From: Pelecanus crispus
Taxonomy: Eukaryota; Chordata; Aves; Pelecaniformes; Pelecanidae
Direction of reading: 5' to 3'
NCBI RefSeq assembly: GCF_030463565.1
Contig: NC_134645.1
Location: forward strand, 1,929,501-1,993,500
DNA length: 64,000 bases
Shown: positions 49,759-61,966 of the stretch, in pieces
Layout of the letters: the number at the start of each line of letters is the position of its first letter
Position numbering within the stretch: position 1 is the stretch's first letter
Notes under the pieces: model-generated
The model's input: the letters and a program-made list of their open reading frames with translations, nothing else
What the model was told of the DNA's origin: nothing
Databases searched by the model: none
Made by a program: the position numbers and the translations under genes

Positions 49759-52700
49759 ACTGATCACGTGGGCAAAAACTCTGATGCTCTGTGTGTGTGA
49801 TAGTACGGGATTCTGTCTTCAGTGCCTGCACCTTGTTGGTAAACTAGAGCTGAAATTTTCCTGAGGTCCAGTGCGGTTTGACCAAACAATTTTTGAGATT
49901 TTGTCCATTGACATCAGTGGGACATGATGGTCTCATGTTGCTTTGCAGGATGTGCTCATATCTGAACATTTTGCAAATACTTGGCTGTTCAGATTTACTA
50001 TGAAGGCTTCTTTGGCGTAAGCACAGGAGAGCAGAGATTTCATCCATGTTTGTTTTTGGGGGGGATTTTTTTGCGTTTTGGTTTGGTTTTTTTTGTTTGT
50101 TCCCCCACCCCCCAATTAGAAGGTTTTACTGACTCTGTTTCTCACCTCATCAATCTCATCTGATATTAACCACTTTGGCTGTGTATTCAAATTGTTTTGA
50201 TTGGATTTCTGTGATTGCCAAATGATGTTGGTTTCCAGATTTGGAAAAAATCAGGAGGATAACAAAGTTCTGCTTCAAAATATCTTCATTTGGAGGTGTT
50301 CAAAACATCTCACTTGTCCTGAAATGGAGGAATGTGGTGGATGGAGATAGTTGTCATTTAGTAAATAATGCTGAAACGGTAATTTTTTCTGAAGAAGTAG
50401 AGCTTCTGAAATATACGCTGTCTTCTGCTGAATTACACTGTCATCGGCAGAGGAATGAAATTTGATTGGGTCTTTGTTGTTGTTGTTAAAGCATTTGATT
50501 ATTGTGTATTAAAGGCTGTACATTAACCAAATTTGTTTATGCAGCAAGGAGATTATGTCATGTCCTCTCAGCTCTGAGGCATTGCCCTGCAAAGCAATTT
50601 TTGTGCGTTCTGTAAATGATTTCCTGACTCTTATGGTAGCACGCCGACATTCCTGACCTCTGAACAAAATGCCTCAGTAGCGTGGGACATACTGTAAGCA
50701 TGGAAAAGAGCTCAAAATACGCTGAGCTTTCTGCTAGTGAAATTTTAGTTACAAGGATGGTTTTAAACCCAACGCCTTATAACATGTTGAAGCAGGTTTA
50801 TTAAATCAGCCGTACTGAGACAAAGGTATCATCTGTTTCATTTGTGTTTCCGATGAGACCAACTCCGGAGCACAGCGTGCCCTTTCTCCCCTTGATGCCG
50901 GCTGCAGGAGTGCATTAGATGCAGAACACCTTTACGTGTCAGGCACAGGGCAGGATCAGGTTTGGAGCTGAGCAACAGGGAAATGAAAGACTTCACGCAG
51001 GTGGGCAGAGAGCAGATCATATAACCCTTACTGAGAACAGTAATGGTATTGACTTAATGGAACTGCTCACAGAAAAGATATGTGTTAAATTTTGCTATCT
51101 TTAGAAGACTTTTAATTACAGCAGTTCTCATCACAGCGTGCATTTGAAATTACAGGTAAAATGCCTGACCTGGAACGGGGCTGTGCTGGTGGGGTCAGAA
51201 GCAGCCTGACCAATGCCTGTGGTGGTAGATGAGAAGAATCTTGACTTGGGTTTTTTGATCTTGTTTGAGGAAGAAGCCGTATTTTACTCCTGCCACATGA
51301 GTGGTTGTAGGTTATATTATATTCCTTGGGTGGGCAGCGCTTTTAGTACAAAAGTCATTAGCAAGATTTGGGTCCCACATCTAGCCTTTACTGCAGTTGG
51401 CTGTGCCACTCACTTTTGCGGCACGCAGAGCTCCCCACCTGAGTAATGAATAATAAACATGAAACTCTTACTTCAAGGAGAAGTAATGTAAGGAAAGTCC
51501 TTGAATTATTTAGATAGCCTAAAACAAATACCAATGTCAAAGCCAATAATTTTGCTGAAGATTCTATTCAGAGGCATATTTAAACGTTTTCTCATAGTAT
51601 GATGTATTTATTTTTTTCTTAATAAGCCTTACTCATAGTTATCTCAATTTGATAGTTTCATACCTGTAATTCTCTAGTGTTGAGAATACTGTGTGCTGCC
51701 AAACTTGGCCTAGCATGCTGCACTGCTGCAGCGCTGCTTGAAAGCCGAATCATGATGCAGGGAGAGAGGGACGAAGAGAGGTTTGTATTGCAAATCAAAG
51801 GTTATAGTTAAAGGCTGAGCCATGGTACTCCTGGCACCATTCAACGTATATTTTCGGATATGCTGTTTGGTGAGTCACCTTCCCTTGCGTCTCCCCAGAA
51901 AGGCATTTCCAAGTTTTTAACTGCTGCAGCCTGGAGCTGGGATAACGATAATCTCTGTCATTGTACTCTTTAAATCGAGACAGGCTCTTTCTGGAAAGGT
52001 GTACTCTAATTCAGCTGCTTGTCACAGGATCAGACACAATAATCACTTGTGAAAGCCTGTGGCTGGAAGCGCACACAAAGCCACGCTGGGTGATACCAGG
52101 AGGCTCTTCTGGGCTCTAAACCCCATACATTTGACTGACTCTTGCACCATCACTTTCTCCTGGGTGAATTTCACTGCTCTGAAGCAGAAGTAGTTGTGCC
52201 CCACCTGCAGGGCCCAGATTTTCTGAGTAACACTCCAGTCTGACTTAGATGGGCACAAGCACCTTCCTGCATCTCCAAGACTGGCCATCTTCTGACAGCA
52301 GCATTTTTCTTTCTAGAGGTCCTAGGTTAGTTGTCTCTAAAGGCTGCCTGTGGATGTCCAGCTCTTTCAGAATGTCTGCCTTTCATTGAAGTGACAGGAT
52401 AAATCAAAAGACTGTCAATGTCTTGCAGTTTATGAAATGCACATGTGTCTTTATCTCCTTGACCTAGTACAGAAGGTTTCAAAATAAACAGACCGGGCAC
52501 TGGTTCTTTATTCCCCATCTATAAGATGCAAGGTGTTGCGTTCAAAAGTAGAACAGCTGTAGGCATTTTACACCGCGCCTGACTAATGGGTGTATACTCA
52601 GTGTGAATCCTTCTGTTGGTGCAAGCATCTTCTGTCTGTTGTCTTCAACAAGTTGTGAAGTGCCTCTTCTGCGAAGCTTCCATCTTGTATTGATTCTGGT

Positions 52701-55700
52701 TTACTGTAATTCAAATGAAGCTTATTTCCTTTAAGGTAAAGAAAGGTAGAGACTGAGCAGGTGAGAAGTGAGTTCTGTAGCCAGAGTCTGATATTCTGTC
52801 TTAGAAAGAATCATAATGGTCCCATGTTCCAGCAGGACGCTGAAATATTTAAAGAGCAAAGCAGGAGATGGTGGTCAGAATAATCTGTGATCCGAACAGG
52901 CAGTGTATTGGAGAAAAGCTCAGTTACAGCAGGTATGACATAGTAACAGCAGAAAAGCACTATAGTCAGCACAGCAGCTGATAACTGATCTTATTAAAGT
53001 GGTCTGTATACCATGAAAACCAGACTGCGAAGGATTGTTTCAGTTTTAAACAACTAAATCATCTGGGAACTCATTTTTCAATCAGAATCCAGATTTGAAG
53101 GGATATGCAACCGGATTGGTTGCCATTCATGTTGAACTAGCTCACTCTGCAACTGATACGAGAAGAAGGTAGCTGATCTCTACTTTACAAAGTAAGATAT
53201 CCCACTGTAGGAAATCATCCTTCACCTGTCCTTGTTCTCTGTGGTTCTTTGGAAGGTCTTGCTGGAAGACCAGGTAATTCTACCTGCTCTGTAGAAGCCA
53301 AAAAGATATCGTGTTTGGGCAAAATTCTTCATTCACAAATCCTCAGGTGTTGGATTTCATCTTACCAAGGACCATTAGCTAACAAGATTTGCTGTGCAGC
53401 ACCCTGGCGCATAGAGCTCTTAGGAAAGCCTTAAGAAACAGTACAGCTGTTCAGCAGAGTTTTTCACCCTCAGTCTGGGACTGTGGCATTCAGATGTACC
53501 TTGCTGGCAGTCTCAGATGCTGTTTTCAGGTAGTATGAGAATTGTCAACTCCAAAACTTTGCATTTCTTCAGTTAGCTAATTCAATATTAAAACATGCTT
53601 GGCTAAAGTTACTCGCTTTTCTGCTTGTTTGTATTTTATGCTTTTGTCCTCTGTGTTCACCTGAGTGACCGGAAGGTCTGTGACTCAGCTGCCTGGCATG
53701 TGAGTTAAAAAATAATTTCAAAGTTGAAGCATATCTTAGTGCAGGGCAGATGAAGCCGTGCATTCCTTTTCCAGCTCCACCTAAGTGACTGCGCATAGGC
53801 GAGGACGCTTGCTGGTGTTGCACGTCACTGTTCTTGAACCGTACGGGGTAAGGAGACTGCATTTGTCGTGCAGCTTTCCTTAGTTGTCCCTACTGCACAA
53901 AGAGAAACTAGGCTTATCATTCACACCAGTAACTTAAATTCTCCCAGAAGCAAAGGGTTATACTACTGAAAAGTTTTTCTTTTTAATAGAGTGGAATACC
54001 TGTTTCCTAATGATAAAAAAATAGAGAAAACTATGGGAAAGTGCTGGGTACCATATGTGGGGGCTAGTTCACGCTATTGGCCCTGATATTTGAGCCATTC
54101 CCCCCACAGCTCCAGTGCAAAAAGTCAGCAGAACAACCCCCAAAAAAGCGAAAAGGAAGATCCCGCTTGTAGTACTCCTCAGGTATCGTGCACCTGCTTG
54201 TCCCTGCTGCCTAGTGTCTCTCTCATAGCAAAGTTTCTACTGTTTCACTCTGAGTATATACTAAAGAGAGAAAAAATCTGCACGGTCAGAATGAAGTTTC
54301 AGGTCTCAAGTCAACAGAAAAGGACGAAATACAGTGTCTTAGGGCTTAAGAGAATAAACCTTTGGTTTATTCTTGGCTTTGAAAGAGCATACTGAGAATA
54401 ATCTCTTGCAGTACATTTCATGAATATCCAGTGCCTGAGCTATCTGGGACTTGAAAATGGGTGCACTGATTTTAATAACAGCAGTGGTTAAGGAAGGAGA
54501 ACTCAGCAGTATATTGATGCTTGTAAATTAACTTTGAAGGGCATGTGAAGGATTCACTTGACGCTAAACAGAAATAAAAACCTTACAGCAGTGAAACTGC
54601 AGATGCATCTTCTCAGCACTGGTGTGGCAGTGCTGGTTATTAGTCCCTGGTGTTGGCAGCAGCCAAAGGCCTAATGCAGACTTACTCAGGTGAGCGTGAA
54701 AGGGCTTCTTTTGAAGAACTTTATTTTGCTCAGATAAAAGCTGATGGAATTATTTCAACAAGAGCTCTTCCAAATGTCAACCTCACCCAATGCTTTCCTT
54801 CTGAATTTTACTTCTGGAACAATTTCTGAGCTGTAGTTTCTAAGCTGCAGTACTTTACCAGAATCTGTAGGAGGCTGGTGTTAAAACCAGGAGTATCATT
54901 TTGTGTGTTCTGTGCCACGCAGGCATCAAGGGAGAGAGCACGGCAGCGGGGAGGCTGCTGTCCTTACGCATGTCACCTGCAGTGCTGGCTGTGACTACTG
55001 ATGAACACGGTGCTCTTATCATAAAACAAGAAAAAGCTTAGCCCATCTGTCACTGCTGATTTATGTGTTCGCTTTTAAAGTTGCTGGTGGAGAACCGTTT
55101 CTAAAGCAAATAGCAAAAACCAGACAATAAATAATATTTTGTTCTTAGGATTTCTATTTTTCAAGATTATCAGTAGACTGACCCAAAAAGAAGTGTCACT
55201 GTTATGTCTACAGTACATAACTTTCAAGTAAATGTGAACAGCTTGTATTCAATGACATCCTATCAAAAATGTAATTTGGTACAGAGGTCATTTGTATCTA
55301 TTGCTATAGTAACATGATTTTTGGTATCAGTTACGCAGAGTTTGGGGGTTTGCTCACTCTCTTTAGAATCAAAGTAGTAGTGTGCAAACTACTTGGAGGT
55401 GTAAGTCAGATTCTCTGTAGTCTGATTAGATACCAGATCCATGAGCCAAGCTTCTGAAAAGTATTGCTGAATGTAACGTAGGAGTTTTTTGGAATCACGC
55501 ATGCTTGTCTGCCTCATGGGTAGTATTTATGATTACTTAGTAACGGAGTGATGCGTGAAAGCGATGGCGTCCTGGTGAATAACCGTAATCTGGCAGACAT
55601 TGCTCAAGCAGGACAAGCGGAGCTGGAAAAATAGGTTTTTTGCTTTTTTGGGGAGGGAGCAGGATAGGAGCGGTTGCTGGTAGCCCCACTCTGGAAAGTC

Positions 55701-56054
55701 TGACAGTTGCGGTCATTTTATGTCTCTGATTAAATTCTTTCAAGGCTAAGCAATATCGAGTTGGACATGTACACGGGAGAGCCCAGCGTCTCGCCAGCAA
55801 ATGAGCCTGTACTGATCGATCTTTAGATCTTTGAATTTCTGTGCATTAAGTTCCTGGCCTGGAATACAGGTACCATATCTGCTTCTCGTAGTTTCTTGTG
55901 GAGAAGCCCAGACATACGCCAGTCCTTATTCACAAGGGGCTGACTCTGTGCTTGGACAGCAGTTCAGTAATTTAGCAAAATAAGGTACAAGAGAATTCTG
56001 TACTGTAGTTAAGAAGTGATTAAATATAAAAAGCCATCTGTACTTAGAGGAAGA

Positions 56055-56098
56055 AGATGGAAAACTAATATATGTAAGATGGAAAACTAATATATGTA
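56055..56098. repeat. Perfect 22-bp tandem duplication
   Basis: The unit AGATGGAAAACTAATATATG plus TA occurs twice back to back (56055-56076 and 56077-56098) with no mismatch. Perfect identity suggests a recent slippage or duplication event. Confidence 0.9.
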
Positions 56099-57835
56099 TG
56101 CTGACTCTGGGTGCACGTGTGCATATGCGTATCTGCGTTTAGGATATTACCAATGAAATACCCATGAGGGTAATCCTGAAAGCAGGCAAATCTGCTTTAT
56201 TGCACCTGGGTATTAGACACCTTGGCACTGCACTAACTGCCGTAGCGTGCTTCCTTACTTGCACTGATTTTGGGTGAGAACTATGCCTTAAGCCCAGACT
56301 GGCACAGCGCAGCTCTCCTGTCTATGTTAGTTTTCAGCATCCGTTCATCACCATGGCATCAGGAAAGAGTAAAAGCACCGGGGGACGTGCTTTTGGCTGC
56401 CCGCAACGCTGAGGTGAGGGAGATGCAGCGTTCTGCATCGGCTGAAGCGGGGAGAGGCAGGGTAGGATTTGTGAAGGGGAGTAAAACACTGGCTGCGCCA
56501 GCTGCTGAGGGAAAGGGGAAATACTCACCGTGAGATGCCGTCCGTGTAGTTAGCGAGAGCTAAGCCAGGCAGAGCTGGGCTAAAGTCACGCTGGAGTTAA
56601 TGATTTAGGAGGAGACCCTACCAGCCAGATGGTCAGTTGGTAGGAATTGGCATTCTCCCTTGGCTTCTGGAAGGCCACGCTGAGAATCGGGACCACGAGG
56701 CTCCTGGGAGACCGTGCTGGAAACCGCAGCTGGGAACCTGAGCCACAGCGGCCCATCACGGGAAGCCTGAAGACTGAAAAGACTGTAACGTTCTTTGTTG
56801 TTGGAATCAGTGTTTTGGGGGTATTGAATAAGGAGAAACCATGGGATAACTATTAATGACCCTTCTTTGAAATACTGAGATGGTTTTTAGATATTTTGCT
56901 GAGTCGTCTTAATGGAAAGGACTTCTTGTTTACAGAAACTACGTGCCAACAACGGCAATTAATTTTTTTTTTAAATCTATGACTTTTATCAGGGATGAGG
57001 TTGGCTGTGGATGCATTTCAAAACCTAGTCATGAGCCTATAATTTAAAACAAGTCTTTCCACAAAAAATGCGTATGCAGAAGAAAATGTTCTCGTCTTAT
57101 GTCTTTAGCATCTAACGAGCAATGTTTCTGTATTTATTCTATTTATTCAGCCAAATCTGCAATGTGCCTTGCATTTTTCCTTCTATTTGTTGCTTGGATA
57201 CTGCATGAAAGCACTCCCTGAAGTATAAATAATGTCTAGCAGAGCGTACTGCAAAGCAAAATTCAATACAGAATTAAAAAGTGTTTACTAATTTCTGTTA
57301 ACCTTGGAGCTCTTCTGGTGGGGAGGGATTAGTGCTGAAATCATTCTCTCAGATCAGAGCTTTGATTGTTATCTTGAGGTAATATCCTCCAGATTGCCTT
57401 GAGACGAATTGCCTTGACAGGGAAGAGGCAAAAAGAACAGGAACAGGGATGAGCACCAGACAAGTAGAGAGGATGATGAAAATCTGCTTCCAAGTTCCAC
57501 TTTTTAGTTTCTAGCGTTCTTCTGAACACTTTTGAACTCTTCTAGTGAGCAATGCAAACACTACTATTTTTTTGCCAACCACTTCGTACGTGTATGTCGT
57601 ATGATGGTTTTCTGAAGTTTTGCTTCCTTTGCTCTGAATAATAACTTCACGAGTTTGAGGCAGTATTTGTCAATTGATCGCTAAAGCTTTTTTGCAGAGA
57701 TAGGCAATTCCCAGATGGGGAAATTTTGTGGGTGAGATTTGATGAAAGAAGGTTTTTGAAAATAAAGAGATGTCTCTTTTATGTTGGCTTTAAAAATGAG
57801 GCTTTCAGCTCATGCTTCTGCATCTAGTATGGGGG

Positions 57836-57871
57836 TTTTTTTTGGGTTTTTTTTTGTTTTTTTAAAAAAAA
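57836..57871. repeat. T-rich/A-rich low-complexity tract with hairpin potential
   Basis: Runs of T interrupted by GGG and G are followed directly by a run of eight A and CCC. The seven T at 57857-57863 and the A run form a self-complementary pair. Confidence 0.7.
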
Positions 57872-59306
57872 CCCAACAACTTCCAACAGTTTCTTCTAAC
57901 ATTTTACTTCTCTTTCATTTTGAATGAACTGAATGAACAGAATCGGCACAAGCCTGTACTACCTCAGCTTTTCTGGAACTTTGTTGCTTAGGTATAAGAG
58001 GATCTAAAATTCTGTAGAGAGCCGAATTAACTTCAGAGGTTTCTAATTCAGGGGCTCGAACTCCTCCAGTTATGGAACTGGCAAAACAGAGAGGGCCTTT
58101 TTTTATTCCTCTCCCCTACACTGACCACGTGTGAATGTGGCTGGGCACAATTGGGATGTATTTGTGAACATGAATATAGTTCATATGCTTTCTGTTCTAT
58201 CCTTGTGAAGCAAGGGAAATAGTAGAAATAAATTCTCTGGCTTAAGGGAGATTTGTAAAGATCAGTGTGTTCTGCTTGTTGTTTTCCCCCAGTTTCCATG
58301 TTGCTCAGGAGTAGCAGGAGATTGAATGTTCATGCCTGAGTGATTATGGTGTAGCAACAGTGCATCTTCTGTGCTCCTGGTCAAACTGGGGGGAAAAAAA
58401 ACAGTGCAAAAGGAAGAAAAGAAAAAGGAGGGTGGGAATCTCTCCCTCTCTCTCCCCTACATATAAACATAGATGCAATTCAGATGAGGAAAGGAGGGAG
58501 GGAGAGGCAATGAAAATAAATCCAGCTTCTAAAAAAGCACATTAAAACCCATAAAAGAGAATTTTCTGGATGAAAATCAAAAAGTGTTTTCATGCCAAAA
58601 TTTCACGGAAGGCGAGTATGTTAAGTGCGTACCTGTCGCACCATGCTTGATTTTAATAGACTTTTAAAGGGTTATTCATCTAAGTCAGGGAGCAAACCAA
58701 GTGCATTTCGTGGGCCGCAAAGAAAACCTGCGAATGTAGTTGTTACAGTTTTTCAGGGATGGTTTCCCTGCTTTGATGAGTTCACGGAGTATGGGAAGCA
58801 GTACAGTTCAGAAAAACGCATTTGGACTGGAATACGAACCAACACAAACCGTGATTTTTTTTCCAAACAGGAGTGGCTCATGTAGGTCTTTTCTGCGGGC
58901 TCTCCTGGCGAGCATTCCACTGTTGCAGTTAGCAAGGACACGCTGTTACAAAAGTCATGTCAACTTTCCTGTTAATCTGGGACTTGTGTAAACTGAAACC
59001 CGAAACCAGGTGGAACTGACCCAGTTTCAGTAATAAATTGATATTCTGGCCTGATTTATGAAAAGATTCCCAAAGGTTTTGCGCTGCTTTGGTCTCAGGC
59101 GTCGCAACCCACAGGTTCATCTTGAGCCCAAAGCTGGGTTGTGCCCGGGACTCGGCACGGAGCTGCTGGAAGGCCAGCCTGGACACGGCAAAAAGAAAAC
59201 ATGCGAACAGACCCTTCTGTAACAAAAATCCTTGCTGTCTCTTTCTTTTTAATCTGCCCCTTTCCCTCAAGTTTTGATTGCCTTGGCTCTCCCAAGCCCC
59301 CGTGAG

Positions 59307-59347
59307 TCACAGAGAATCTATCTGGAAGGGACTTGGAGGACCAAATG
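59307..59347 (-). mobile_element. Possible degenerate CR1 3' end (antisense)
   Basis: The stretch TCACAGAGAATCTATCTGG followed by AAGGGACTTGGAGGACCAAA resembles the reverse complement of a CR1 3' end, which in birds often reads as AATCATAGAATCATC then GGAAGGGACCTCTGGAG. The similarity is partial and no CR1 body is visible next to it. Confidence 0.3.
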
Positions 59348-61539
59348 CCTTGGTGTTGGCCACTGACCTACAATCCCCTTTAAACAGAAAAATTGAAATA
59401 CTTTCTGAAATAGTAATGTTACTTAAGAGAAGATCTCTTGTATTTATTTCACCTTCTTCCAAGACAGTTGCTAAGCATTGCAGGAAATGGCGGGTTTATA
59501 AGATGAATGGTTCTGTTCCCACTGATACCTGCAGAAGAGTTAATTAAGTTGGCACGCTAATTCCTGCTTAGTGTGTGGGCTGCTTCTCTCTGTGCTCCAG
59601 CACCTTAGATATAAACTAAAGGGAAAACAGCTAACTCGTCAGCATTAATGTTATGCAAATTGTCAAATATGATAAAAATAACTATTTCCTATTACATTCT
59701 AGAGCAATCCACAGCAAACCCCATCCTTCCTTACTCTATTGCATACGCAGGGGTTCTGGTTTTACTGTGTAGACGGGGGTCTCGGCAGAGAAGTCGAGAA
59801 AGGCAAACACGATTACGAGTTTTAAGTTCTTAACTGTGGCGCTGAGGGGATGTGTAAGAACTTTACCCTCTTTCAGGAGAAGAGCAAATGTTGTGTGATT
59901 TCTGTGGCATTTTAGATTAATAGATCATCCTTTTTATCTTTTTTTTTTTCTAGTTAGTCACCAACTAGAGAATTTACAAGAGCAAATAAGAGCAAAGAGG
60001 AAAGACGAGGGTGATGATTAACCAGATTCGTAATTATTGTAAGCTCTGGTGTGCATTCTGCTTCCCATTAGAAAGATAATTTTCTTTCATGGAGTTGTAA
60101 AATCGCATCTCTCTCTCGGAACACAACAGTACAAAGCATGCATTTGTTTTATGGCACCCAGGGAACATTCTGCGTGTTGTTTTCTTGGTTTTTCGCATAT
60201 GCATTAAGTGACTGTACTTTGAGGGTGGGCCTGTTTGGAACGCTGTGTCCACCACACATACTATCTTTGGTATTTACCCAAGAAAGCCAGCCAATATTGG
60301 TTGACTTTATTGGTGGAAGGTAGTGTAGATTGATGGATGGATGAGGTTGTCAGGGAATTTCTAGCTATTCCAATTCTCGCAAGGCTGTGTGAGTAATGTT
60401 AACGCTGCACGCTTAACAGTTATTTTCTGCAAAAGTTACAAACTGGGTCCTTGGCCAGGAGTTTCTTAGAGGGTCTTTTGTCTATGCTTCCTTTCAGATT
60501 ATACTAAGATTTTTCTTAAGGGATTTCTTTTGGCTGAGAGAAGTGATAGTTCTGTTCAATCTAAGAAACTTTGATTAGGGGTTTGGACAGTAATTTTGCT
60601 AGATCTAACATTAGTTTGTTCCTGAGAAACATTAGTTTTTTCCTTTGTGGTAGGAGCCTGTTCCCTTCAGCAGCAATTTTCAGAACCGTGTAAAGACGGA
60701 TCGCAGATCCTTTTCTCTTCTGGGGTAAGCACCTGCCTCCAGATGTTACATCTACAGTCGTAATATTGTTGGAATCAACCTCTTGTTCTCCTTGAGGCTT
60801 TGCAAAGCTCTAATGTCAACTAAGTCACACTTTGCAGTATGGTTAAGTGGGTAATCATTTGCGTTTTTATTTAATAACTCTTAACAAGTACAAAAATAAT
60901 GCAAGCCATCATTACCAGTCAAGTACTATGGGAGAGGTACAATTCAAAGAGTGCAAGCAAAAATTATTTCACAGCCATGGGAGAAAACTGAGAACAAAAT
61001 TTAGAGGTGGGGGGGAAACCCAACAAAACCATCCCTGCCTGATATACTAGATGTATGATTTGGCCCTTATTTTTCTCCAGTAGTGTAATCAGTGATGAAT
61101 TACACCATGGACGATTTCAAGCTGTGTTGATTTGATAAGTTACACTTGGCCGAGTGCTAAAAGTTATCTTATCTATGGCCTTTAAAACATTAATTCATCT
61201 CCATAATATATCATCTAATTGGTAATATCAAGGGCTTAGTCAATTAAAGAGGGAACAGAGAAAATGAGTAGAACTTGGGTACAGAAAAGGGCTTTGCATG
61301 GGAGAACCTTGTGATTGATTGGATGCATTGCTACACAGTAGCGGTACACAGATCTCAGGTTTGCTAATTTGTAGTCAACAGCAAATTAATGTATTCAGAT
61401 TGATGTGACTCAAAATTGGGAGCTGGCAGGATGCCCATTTTTAAGAAGCCTTGCTAGGTATGCTGTAGAGTTTCACAAATACAGACAGATCCCCATTTTG
61501 CTTTGCTCTTTCTACCGAATTACCACCAACCTGTGAAGT

Positions 61540-61722
61540 GGGGCCATCAAAATGGACGCCGGGGCCGGCGGAGCAGCGGTAACGCTTCGGCAGATGAGTC
61601 GGCGGCGCCCGGCTATCGGGCCATCCCTGCAGCTGATACGATCGTTAACAAGGTCTGTCACATCTGTGGCTCGGGGACCTGTTGTTCAGCCCAAATGCCA
61701 ATGTGCACGGCAGCTAAAATGA
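61540..61722 (+). promoter_or_regulatory. CpG-rich micro-island with a 56-codon ORF in intron 2
   Basis: An isolated cluster of CG dinucleotides at about 61556-61620 lies in AT-leaning intron. A CAAAATGGACGCC motif at 61548-61560 resembles a YY1 or initiator element, and its ATG (61552) opens a frame of 56 codons ending at a TGA at 61720-61722. The peptide begins MDAGAGGAAVTLRQMS and is basic; I recognise no family. It could be an alternative promoter or leader, a regulatory element, or chance. Confidence 0.2.
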
Positions 61723-61944
61723 GGTCAGAATTTCACGGCGAGCGCTGCTGAGTTCTCCACAACGTGTTCGGGTCTTGTGTCTCTGTTTTTCAAGCCTTGA
61801 ACAAAATAAGCTCAGTTCAAACGCGGGTTCTTCCCTTTTGCTTTGGCTTTCCCCCTACTTGCTGTGTAGCCCGCACTGCTCCATACCTGCTGCCGTTCCT
61901 TCTCTTTTTATAGTAGCATTTAGTGCTACTGGGCAGGCCAGACA

Positions 61945-61966
61945 GGGAGGGGGGGGGACAGGGGGG
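61945..61966 (+). repeat. G-rich tract with quadruplex potential
   Basis: Three G blocks (GGG, a run of nine G, and a run of six G) are separated by one to three non-G bases within about 22 bp, satisfying simple quadruplex rules. Confidence 0.6.
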
